A model generated the notes under the pieces. It saw only the letters and a list, made by a program, of their open reading frames with translations. It searched no databases and was not told the DNA's origin. 20,068 nt of DNA from the IMG/VR virus record IMGVR_UViG_3300049484_000138, positions 1-20,068 of that record. One strand, 5' to 3'. Positions 1-5,524 of the stretch are shown here, in pieces. Made by a program: the position numbers and the translations under genes. Every line of letters begins with the position of its first letter. Within the stretch, counting starts at the first letter, position 1. This DNA comes from a virus.

Positions 1-374
1 TGTTAAGATAGATAAACATCAATGTTGAAATAAATCAACATCAGACTATGCCAGCAACGTGCCTGGTCAAGCTCTGTACGAGTGCGTACTCTGTCCAGTA
101 CATTCCCATGTGACCAGATGGAACGTTGAATATTAGCGCAATAATGCACATATTAGGCATGTAATAGCACATAAACAAGGCTATGTTAAGGCATGAGCAG
201 AGCATAAGATTGATTGATTATTAAGCATTCTTTTCCCCCAAAACTGATCCAAGCCCCCCACCCGGGTCGACTTCTGGAGTCTCAGATACCTCTTAAAATC
301 TCAATGTGAAATTTGGAATGTCACTATATGATATATGTTATAGACAGTTGATTATGTTTTTCGTGGAGAAAAGA
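1..374. other. AT-rich leader without a convincing gene
   Basis: I see no supported gene here. Most of the stretch is AT-rich with many short stops in all frames. It holds a small hairpin (22-41) and a short, abruptly C-rich island at about 233-275. On the minus strand the island opens a run of about 23 sense codons ending in TAA, reading EVSETPEVDPGGG then LGSVLGEKNA. A TAA lies directly upstream of that run, so it could at most be the remnant of a protein C-terminus. No tRNA cloverleaf was found. Confidence 0.5.
22..41. repeat. small inverted repeat (7-bp stem)
   Basis: ATGTTGA (22-28) pairs perfectly with TCAACAT (35-41) across a 6-nt AT loop. There is no U-tract, so it is not a typical intrinsic terminator. 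It could be a binding site for a dimeric regulator or chance in AT-rich DNA. Confidence 0.3.
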
Positions 375-557
375 ATGGAAATTGATATTGTGGGGTTTAA
401 GGAGAGGGAGATTAGGTTGAGGAATGAGTTTATAGTTATCGGGGATTGTTATAAGAGGGGAACGGCTACCCGGGATGAATTTCTTAGTGCGCATGCTGAC
501 TGGTGTGAGGCGAAGGGAATTTGCAGGCTAATGGAGCGGGTTAAGGGGATAGGATAG
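375..557 (+). CDS. small hypothetical protein (60 aa)
   Basis: I do not recognise this protein. The reading frame is open from 306, but I chose the ATG at 375 because GGAG lies six bases upstream (365-368), while the earlier ATGs have no ribosome-binding site. The product is charged, begins MEIDIVGFKERE and ends RLMERVKGIG. It contains two Cys and no membrane segment. It is the only plus-strand gene left of the divergent promoter region, and it converges on the C5 methyltransferase gene with the two 3' ends overlapping by 17 bases. A small regulator or anti-host protein is possible, but nothing in the sequence shows it. It could also be non-coding. Confidence 0.45.
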   Translation: MEIDIVGFKEREIRLRNEFIVIGDCYKRGTATRDEFLSAHADWCEAKGICRLMERVKGIG

Positions 558-1251
558 GGTGGGAGAGGAATTGGATGGCGATATATCTGGAGTAATTCGG
601 TGGGATAGCCTGGCTTAGTTCATTCCCTGTCATCCATTGAATATTCATAGCGTCTCTTCGGTCTTGAGTGGTGAAGCAGGAAAAATCGAGAGAATCTCTT
701 TTGCTTGAGCCGCCGCCATGACCATAGACGCCGATTGTATCAGGTATTCTTCTCCGTTGTGGATGTTGACCGCCGCCATAGACTCCGATAGCATTTCCTG
801 ACTTCTTATGATTGCATTTTGGCTGTAATACCGGAAAAGAGCATTCGAATATTCTATGCCGTCTCAATTGTGATCCTTGCTTAGTTTGAAGGTTGAACAT
901 TGAACCACAGAGTATAACAGTTATGTTTAGTGGGGCACCGACAACGTTTTCGATGCAGTAAGGGCGTCCGGATTCGATTAGTAGTTTTCTGGTTAGCGGT
1001 ATCCAGTCCTGATGTTCGCGGTCCTGCCAGCGTCCTTTACGCATAATAGAATGCGCCTGGCATGGCGGAGATGCCCAGACGAAGTCAAACTGTCTTAGGA
1101 AGTCCGGCTCAAGTAATCCCACGTTGGTTTGAATAAAAGTGTAGGGGTAGTGTTTCTGGGGGAATGCGTCTATTCCGGTTACTTCAAAGCCGGCGTCCGC
1201 GAGACCTTTACTGGCTCCGCCGGCTCCTGAAAATAAGTCAAGTGCTTTCAT
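541..1251 (-). CDS. C5-cytosine DNA methyltransferase, short phage type
   Basis: Predicted to transfer a methyl group from S-adenosylmethionine to carbon 5 of cytosine in DNA. Visible C5-MTase motifs in order are motif I DLFSGAGG (residues 5-12), motif IV SPPCQ (61-65, nucleophile Cys64), motif VI ENV (101-103), motif VIII QLRRHR (128-133) and a motif X-like IPPNYSRYIAIQ near the C-terminus. At 236 aa it is far shorter than the 320-450 aa of typical restriction-modification enzymes. The target-recognition region is reduced to roughly residues 140-190 and contains a repeated IGVYG motif. The start has AGGAG just upstream. It is the last gene of the minus-strand operon and has no restriction-enzyme partner, so self-modification of phage DNA against host restriction is the likely role. 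Family assignment is firm; the recognition site is unknown. Confidence 0.92.
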   Translation of the reverse strand: MKALDLFSGAGGASKGLADAGFEVTGIDAFPQKHYPYTFIQTNVGLLEPDFLRQFDFVWASPPCQAHSIMRKGRWQDREHQDWIPLTRKLLIESGRPYCIENVVGAPLNITVILCGSMFNLQTKQGSQLRRHRIFECSFPVLQPKCNHKKSGNAIGVYGGGQHPQRRRIPDTIGVYGHGGGSSKRDSLDFSCFTTQDRRDAMNIQWMTGNELSQAIPPNYSRYIAIQFLSHPILSP

Positions 1252-1299
1252 AATGCTCCTTTTACTGAAAGAGTGGTTTTTGTCCTTGTTCGATTTCGT

Positions 1300-1611
1300 T
1301 CATAATTGACGTTCCTCTACCATGGCTTCGAGCAGGATCATGTAGTTGATGATGTCACCGATTTTCTCTTTCCACTGCTGGAGAGGCATGTTCTTTTGCG
1401 GTAAGTCCTGGATAAAATCATCGAGGGCTACGATATGCTTGACTACAAGCCCCATAAGAGCTTCTTCTTGTGTTTTGTTACGGAAGGCTGCTATCTTCTT
1501 AAAGTTGCTCAGTCTATCACCACGTGCGTATTCAGCGGCTTTAGTTATGAGCAAGGCTTTGATTGTTTCGAGACGAGCTTCTACTAATTTGTTAAAATCG
1601 TTTGTGTTCAT
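1300..1611 (-). CDS. Nmad1/DUF1599-like, MazG-like small protein
   Basis: This 103-aa, mostly alpha-helical protein resembles the small phage family described as nucleotide modification associated domain 1 (DUF1599), which looks MazG-like. The recognisable pattern is FNKLVEARLETI at the start, a KAAEYARGDRLSNF segment, EEALMGLVVKHIVAL in the middle, and a C-terminal EKIGDIINYMILLEA helix with the Glu/Asp residues that metal-binding all-alpha nucleotide enzymes use. The start ATG overlaps the stop of the upstream methyltransferase as ATGA (1608-1611), and GGAG lies upstream, so translation is probably coupled. Its place between two DNA methyltransferases fits a role in nucleotide or modified-base metabolism, but the reaction has not been deduced. 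Family call from memory of motif pattern. Confidence 0.7.
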   Translation of the reverse strand: MNTNDFNKLVEARLETIKALLITKAAEYARGDRLSNFKKIAAFRNKTQEEALMGLVVKHIVALDDFIQDLPQKNMPLQQWKEKIGDIINYMILLEAMVEERQL

Positions 1612-2969
1612 TGAAATAACGCTCCTTGTCCGGTTTCCTGTTCTGCCATTGATATTCCTGTCTCGGACTCTGCTATTCTCAATACGGCCTGATTATCGAG
1701 ATAGTCCTTACTCAACTCCGAACCGCAATAGTTACGGCCTAATCGGGTGGCTACGGCGGCCACGGTGCCGCTTCCCATGAACGGGTCATAAACTATGCTG
1801 GGTATTGGCTCACCTGCGTTGCAATCGCACGTAGCACGCCAGCCGAGGGTTGTAGATTCCACACCAGCAACCGTATTACCGCAACTATTAACTCCTTCAC
1901 CCTGATTATGCCTGTCTGTTTTATCGTTTGGCCGCTCGCGTTTAATCTGCCTGCTATCGATTACCCTACACCACGGACTGCCGCACTTCGGACAGCAACC
2001 CTTCTGGCTTGTAGCGACCTTGATAATCGGCTCAACTAACTTCTCAGGGAATGTTGCGTAGTGCGCCCGTCCCCACGGCTGCGGATTGATTACCCAGACA
2101 TCACGGAGATTGCGGTTGCCATATTCAGGTCTATCATATCGACGAGATTGTGCGCCTGCCTGTTTAGCTCCTTCATCCTGACTGCCAAAACAAGAACCAC
2201 CACCGACTCCACTTCCTTTCTCACGAACGCTGTCCATATCGCAGAAATAGCCCTGCTGCTTAGCAAACTGGAATAGGTACTCATGCCCCTTCGTTGGCCG
2301 CCATGAACCTTTGCGAAGGACGTACCCGCCGTTAGGCTCGCACTTGGAACAGCCTGGACAATCCTGATATTGAGCTTGATTTTCTGGACGGTAACATTCA
2401 TTTTGTAATTGTGGGGCTGATGTAATATTCGCTTGACCACTTTTATATTTCCCGCTTTTTATTTTCACCCTGCACTTTTCCCAACGCCAGCCGTTCACAC
2501 TTTCCGGCATGACCGAGCCGGAATAACTCTCACAGAACGATAAGCCCTTCGCCCATATAATATCCGAGCGTAAAATCCAGCCATCGCTTTGCAATGCCAA
2601 CGCCAGCCGCCACGCAAGGCCAAGAAGATTGCCGGAGTCGAGATTAGTTTTTTGAGAATTGACAGTTCCCTTCTTTATGCCTTTAGAAAAGTTATCATTT
2701 TCACCACCACTCCCAGCGTATTTATCACCATAGTTCACCCAAAGCGTACCATCGTCCCTAAGCACTCGGCGAAGTTCCCTGAATCCGGCAACTAACTTTT
2801 CAATATGCAAATCTGGATTAGGTTCAAGGCCAAGCTGACCATCAACCCCGTAATTCCGCTGACCCCAATATGGCGGTGAAGTTATAATTGTATGCACAAA
2901 TCCGTCCGGTAGAGTTTTAGCCGCTTCAATCCAGTCTTTATTTATGATTTTATTTACAGGCAATTCCAT
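1608..2969 (-). CDS. DNA methyltransferase, beta class (N4-cytosine or N6-adenine)
   Basis: An SAM-dependent amino-methyltransferase acting on DNA bases. The catalytic motif IV TSPPYW (residues 30-35) comes first and the SAM-binding motif DPFMGSGT (395-402) is near the C-terminus, the order that defines the beta class (N6_N4_Mtase family). SPPY rather than DPPY is more usual in N4-cytosine enzymes but also occurs in N6-adenine ones. Between the motifs lies a long insert with Cys clusters, CPGCSKC around residue 200 and CCPKCGSPWC plus CDC around 340-385. These look like zinc-ribbon inserts that could form the recognition domain. At 453 aa it is of normal size. There is no cognate nuclease, so it is probably an orphan phage enzyme. 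The ATG lies just downstream of the stop of the 61-aa gene; the ribosome-binding site is weak, suggesting coupling. Confidence 0.92.
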   Translation of the reverse strand: MELPVNKIINKDWIEAAKTLPDGFVHTIITSPPYWGQRNYGVDGQLGLEPNPDLHIEKLVAGFRELRRVLRDDGTLWVNYGDKYAGSGGENDNFSKGIKKGTVNSQKTNLDSGNLLGLAWRLALALQSDGWILRSDIIWAKGLSFCESYSGSVMPESVNGWRWEKCRVKIKSGKYKSGQANITSAPQLQNECYRPENQAQYQDCPGCSKCEPNGGYVLRKGSWRPTKGHEYLFQFAKQQGYFCDMDSVREKGSGVGGGSCFGSQDEGAKQAGAQSRRYDRPEYGNRNLRDVWVINPQPWGRAHYATFPEKLVEPIIKVATSQKGCCPKCGSPWCRVIDSRQIKRERPNDKTDRHNQGEGVNSCGNTVAGVESTTLGWRATCDCNAGEPIPSIVYDPFMGSGTVAAVATRLGRNYCGSELSKDYLDNQAVLRIAESETGISMAEQETGQGALFQ

Positions 2970-2971
2970 AT

Positions 2972-3157
2972 TTATCCTATGCTATCGTTCATGTACCTTT
3001 CGTAATGTTTGATGTGTTCCTGTAGTGTCTTCTCAAACTCTTCCTTTGAATTGAAGGTGGAAATAATTAGATTGCACCATCCTAACGGCTCTATAACGGC
3101 TTTATGTTTGCGGCAAAGCTCGAAGTATTCTGTTATAAACTGCGCCTTACTATCCAT
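2972..3157 (-). CDS. small hypothetical protein (61 aa)
   Basis: I do not recognise the family. The open frame extends upstream to 3214, but the ATG at 3157 is the likely start. It has a near-perfect GGGAGGAAT ribosome-binding site, and this choice cuts the overlap with the J-domain gene to 8 bases. The product (MDSKAQFITEYFEL...) is helical and charged, with a C-terminal amphipathic segment EEFEKTLQEHIKHYERYM, and has no membrane helix. It lies in the minus-strand operon between the J-domain protein and the N4/N6 methyltransferase and is surely co-transcribed with them. It may be a small partner of either neighbour; no function can be read from it. Confidence 0.65.
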   Translation of the reverse strand: MDSKAQFITEYFELCRKHKAVIEPLGWCNLIISTFNSKEEFEKTLQEHIKHYERYMNDSIG

Positions 3158-3440
3158 AAATTCCTCCCGAATCTGTATATGTTGTAGAAGTCCAGTCACA
3201 GTCATAACATACACGAATCACACAAACCCAACCGCTTCTTTGTGCCGGCATAGGTCTTCTTCTTTCAATTACCTTGCCTGTGAGGGTTTCGTATGCAGCC
3301 TGGACTTTAAGGAAATCTTCGAGAACACCCCCCTTGTCTGGATGATGCTTGAGAGCAAGATGTCTGTGAGCGGTTTTAATTTCATCCTTGGTAGCGTTAC
3401 TACTGAGACCGAGAGTTATTAATGCTTCCTGTGTTGTCAT
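3150..3440 (-). CDS. small J-domain (DnaJ-like) protein
   Basis: A minimal J-domain cochaperone. Residues 5-55 show the J-domain pattern, with the invariant HPD tripeptide at 33-35 (LKHHPDKGG) between helix II (TKDEIKTAHRHLAL) and helix III (LEDFLKVQAAYETLTG). Such domains stimulate the ATPase of a DnaK/Hsp70, here presumably the host's. After the J-domain there is only a short tail carrying Cys73, Cys78 and Cys81, perhaps a small metal-binding knob. There is no G/F region or DnaJ zinc finger. I use the ATG at 3440 (96 aa) rather than 3473. It overlaps the stop of the upstream gene as ATGA and has AGGAG just before it. Phage J-proteins usually recruit host Hsp70 for replication-complex or virion assembly; which applies here is unknown. 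Confidence 0.88.
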   Translation of the reverse strand: MTTQEALITLGLSSNATKDEIKTAHRHLALKHHPDKGGVLEDFLKVQAAYETLTGKVIERRRPMPAQRSGWVCVIRVCYDCDWTSTTYTDSGGIYG

Positions 3441-4246
3441 AGCCTCTCCTGAACTCTTAAATCTTCCGGCCATTCAGACGTATCATGGTTAACCTTTTCA
3501 TTGACTTCAATCTGTTTGACAAAGCAAGCCACTCCAGCGGTTCTGCACTGGCCAACTATCGACCTGACCCACTCTAACTTGCATGGCCGCCGCTTCGGTC
3601 CTGATTCACAGCCAATAACGACATGGCTAATTTGTCCTGGTTCATAAGGCAAATGTTTTGTTCCCCATAAATGAAATGGGTTTATTTCTTCCAGTAATGG
3701 CTCATAACTAATCCATCTTTTCGCCGCTGGTATCTGCAATAGTATCGGGATTCGCTCATCGGCTGCTTTCTGGTTTTCGCAGGTGACACCAAGCCATAGA
3801 TTTTTGAGAGGCCATTGAGTTTGGTTTAATTCTGAACCGTACACCGCTCTCCAGGCATCCCATAAAGCCATATCTCTTTCACTTTCAATCTCCAAATTTT
3901 CAATGCTGTCGGAGTATTCCAACATCCGTTCAGGGCGTTTCGTAAGAAGTAGAAACGAATGTTGTGGATGAAAGGCTACCATCCTCACAACTTTGTCAAT
4001 CCACTCAAACGGAACAGACTCATGGAATAAATCTCCCATAAACTGAACGCCAATAACAGCAGGTTTTCTCAAGTGCAATGGCGCTTCAAGTTCTCTGAGA
4101 TTCAGTTCCGGCTTTTCGGGTTTGTTCTTAAAACGCTTATTCATAGCGATTGACCAGCAATTCTGACATCCTGCTGATACAGGAGTACACTTCATTGAGA
4201 TAGGATTCCAGGTGTGCGTCAAGTATTGGATTTTGGTTCGTTGCAT
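3437..4246 (-). CDS. Gp37/Gp68-family phage protein (DUF5131)
   Basis: Matches the widespread phage Gp37/Gp68 family by three signatures. The first is an N-terminal WNPISMKCTPVSAGCQNCW region with Cys20, Cys27 and Cys30 (CX6CX2C). The second is a central FMGDLFHESVPFEWIDKV / LLLTKRPERM block. The third is LGVTCENQKAADERI followed by RWISYEPLL and the VIGCESGPKRRP segment. The overall layout and the three-Cys cluster recall radical-SAM barrels, so an iron-sulfur cluster is plausible, but I know of no proven reaction. At 269 aa it is of ordinary length for the family. The ATG has AGGAG upstream. The stop overlaps the next start as ATGA, so it is translationally coupled to the J-domain gene. In context it probably belongs to the DNA-modification and takeover group. 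Confidence 0.85.
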   Translation of the reverse strand: MQRTKIQYLTHTWNPISMKCTPVSAGCQNCWSIAMNKRFKNKPEKPELNLRELEAPLHLRKPAVIGVQFMGDLFHESVPFEWIDKVVRMVAFHPQHSFLLLTKRPERMLEYSDSIENLEIESERDMALWDAWRAVYGSELNQTQWPLKNLWLGVTCENQKAADERIPILLQIPAAKRWISYEPLLEEINPFHLWGTKHLPYEPGQISHVVIGCESGPKRRPCKLEWVRSIVGQCRTAGVACFVKQIEVNEKVNHDTSEWPEDLRVQERL

Positions 4247-4262
4247 TAGATTCTCCTTAAAC

Positions 4263-4294
4263 TATGCGGCGCCGGTACAGGCCAGCGCCGCATA
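4263..4294 (-). terminator. strong GC-rich hairpin between lipoprotein and DUF5131 genes
   Basis: TATGCGGCGC (4263-4272) and GCGCCGCATA (4285-4294) form a perfect 10-bp stem with a 12-nt loop. It lies in the gap after the lipoprotein stop and before the DUF5131 ribosome-binding site. Read on the minus strand it is followed only by a short GTTT, so termination is probably partial. It may lower expression of the distal operon or act as an mRNA 3'-end stabiliser. Confidence 0.55.
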
Positions 4295-4304
4295 AAAGTT
4301 ACTA

Positions 4305-4769
4305 TTACGCCGGCTTGTCCACCGGCAAACCTCGTAATTCCCGCAGGAATGCCTCTATAGATGGAGCCGTCTTTAACATATCAGTATAAATCGGCTTGAG
4401 CTTTTCCCAACTGTCCGGGGAAATCCTTTTAAGTTCCTCAATACCATCGACGGTAGTTTGGGCGGCCGCTGTAGCCAAGGCTTCTTTTCTTTCAGCCTCA
4501 TTCGCCTTTTGCTGAGCCGCTACAATCTTGGGTTTCAATCCCTTCCATATACCCACGGCGCCAGTAATTATACCGCCGACAGCAGGTAAGCCCATCAGAG
4601 CCAATATGCCGCCTAAGCCTTCAGCAGCTACCTCGGCACTAATTAGCGTAGGATTGTTCGGGTCAAGAACCCTTCTCGTCCCAACATTCGGATCGCCGTT
4701 TATCGGAAGGGTCGCACAACCTGCCAAAATAAACATCATTACTGACACTGTTACAATTACTCTTCTCAT
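4305..4769 (-). CDS. predicted lipoprotein with glycine-rich hydrophobic segment
   Basis: The protein (154 aa) starts with MRRVIVTVSVMMFILAGC, a positively charged, hydrophobic signal ending in an LAGC lipobox. It should be exported, lipidated on that Cys and anchored in a membrane. After it come a short polar stretch, a Gly/Ala-rich hydrophobic segment (GGILALMGLPAVGGIITGAVGI) and a charged alpha-helical part (AAQQKANEAERKEALATAAA) that could form a coiled coil. I chose the ATG at 4769 because GGAAG lies upstream; an in-frame TTG at 4784 would place that site inside the gene. It is the first clear gene of the minus-strand operon. A lysis-associated (spanin-like) or superinfection-exclusion lipoprotein is possible, but no family is recognised. 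Confidence 0.75.
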   Translation of the reverse strand: MRRVIVTVSVMMFILAGCATLPINGDPNVGTRRVLDPNNPTLISAEVAAEGLGGILALMGLPAVGGIITGAVGIWKGLKPKIVAAQQKANEAERKEALATAAAQTTVDGIEELKRISPDSWEKLKPIYTDMLKTAPSIEAFLRELRGLPVDKPA

Positions 4770-4780
4770 TTTGCTTCCTT

Positions 4781-4978
4781 TCAAGAAACGTGTAATTGGG
4801 TCTGGGTAATTTCAATAATAACCCCTGCAAACGATGAATCCCTTTGTGTATCAGGCGCAGGGATAACAAGGAGTGCAGGGGTATCCAATCGGATTGTAAG
4901 TGATGACGTTTTATTATTTGCCTGATACATGCGATTAAAATTACACTTCTTTTCGGAATGGTCAATAAAAATATTCAT
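4781..4978 (-). CDS. possible small protein (65 aa) heading the minus operon
   Basis: Low-certainty gene. The frame ends with TGA at 4781, only 11 bases before the lipoprotein ATG, which is the spacing expected inside an operon. Its C-terminal half (SLTIRLDTPALLVIPAPDT, then FAGVIIEITQTQ) has alternating hydrophobic residues like a real beta-rich protein. The ATG at 4978 lacks a good ribosome-binding site; a second ATG at 4930 would give about 49 aa and also lacks one. The N-terminal part is Asn/Lys-rich and could be non-coding. I do not recognise it. Confidence 0.35.
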   Translation of the reverse strand: MNIFIDHSEKKCNFNRMYQANNKTSSLTIRLDTPALLVIPAPDTQRDSSFAGVIIEITQTQLHVS

Positions 4979-4997
4979 AGAAAATAAAGTATTTTGT

Positions 4998-5067
4998 TTG
5001 ACAGACCACATTATTAGTTTTACTTATACTAACATACTTATAAGTAATTGCTTATAATGTTATAAGC
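4998..5067. promoter_or_regulatory. divergent control region with phased operator-like repeats
   Basis: This AT-rich stretch separates the minus-strand accessory operon from the plus-strand virion operon. It has a consensus TTGACA (4998-5003) and a consensus TATAAT (5053-5058), but they are not at -35/-10 spacing. TATACT (5025-5030) follows the TTGACA after 21 bp, longer than usual. CTTATA occurs at 5023, 5037 and 5051, exactly 14 bp apart. ACTTATAAGT (5036-5045) is a perfect palindrome, and GCTTATAA/TTATAAGC (5050-5057 and 5060-5067) are arms of an 18-bp palindrome with a 2-bp centre. The TATAAT lies inside the last palindrome, so a bound dimer would block it. The layout suggests a repressor- or activator-controlled promoter for the terminase side. 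Confidence 0.6.
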
Positions 5068-5080
5068 TACAGCTAATACT

Positions 5081-5524
5081 ATGAGAGCTACCAATGAACC
5101 AGAAATAGATGAAATTGAGACCGAGCCGGAAATTGAGATACCGAAGGAATATGCTTCGAGAGAATCTTTCCTCAGCTCTGTCAGTACCGAGAACAATCCT
5201 ATTGAGGATATTCGATGGGTATTTCATGCCCTCGGTGCAAAAGGATTGAAGCCGCAAGATGCACCGAGTACCGGGGCATGGAATCTGCTTCAAACACTAC
5301 AGGGCGATGATATAGCTCTTAAATCTTTTTATACAACCGTTTACCCAAAATTATTACCAACCCGGGCACAACTCGAAAAAGGAGAAAATAATCGTGCTGA
5401 GGATGGAAGAAAACAGTTTGACCTCATTGATCAAATCCTACGAGAGCCCGATACAGTTGCCCCTATACTCTCGCATACCGAAAAGCGTGCGAGAAAACTT
5501 GCTGTATCGAAAAAATATTCTTGA
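5081..5524 (+). CDS. putative terminase small subunit
   Basis: First gene of the virion operon, directly before and overlapping the large terminase, which is where a small subunit is expected. The small subunit recognises phage DNA and regulates the packaging motor. The 147-aa product has an acidic N-terminus with repeated EPEI (residues 7-20). A central folded part follows (PIEDIRWVFHALGAKG, APSTGAWNLLQ, FYTTVYPKLLPTRAQLE), and the C-terminus is basic (HTEKRARKLAVSKK). I recognise no classical helix-turn-helix by eye, so the call rests mainly on position, size and overall style. The ATG at 5081 has no Shine-Dalgarno sequence. If TATAAT at 5053 is the -10 element, the transcript would start only about 16 nt upstream. 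The last 131 bases also lie within the assigned large-subunit frame. Confidence 0.65.
   Translation: MRATNEPEIDEIETEPEIEIPKEYASRESFLSSVSTENNPIEDIRWVFHALGAKGLKPQDAPSTGAWNLLQTLQGDDIALKSFYTTVYPKLLPTRAQLEKGENNRAEDGRKQFDLIDQILREPDTVAPILSHTEKRARKLAVSKKYS

Noticed and set aside
269-281. CCCGGGTCGAC resembling a cloning polylinker
   Set aside because: Only an 11-base SmaI/SalI-like overlap; the flanks do not continue as any vector sequence I know, and such a word arises by chance.
1346-1780. 144-aa plus-strand frame over the Nmad1-like and methyltransferase genes
   Set aside because: It overlaps two supported minus-strand genes with coupled starts and shows no recognisable domain.
2090-2440. 116-aa minus-strand frame inside the N4/N6 methyltransferase
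   Set aside because: A shifted frame within a motif-confirmed gene, with no independent start signal.
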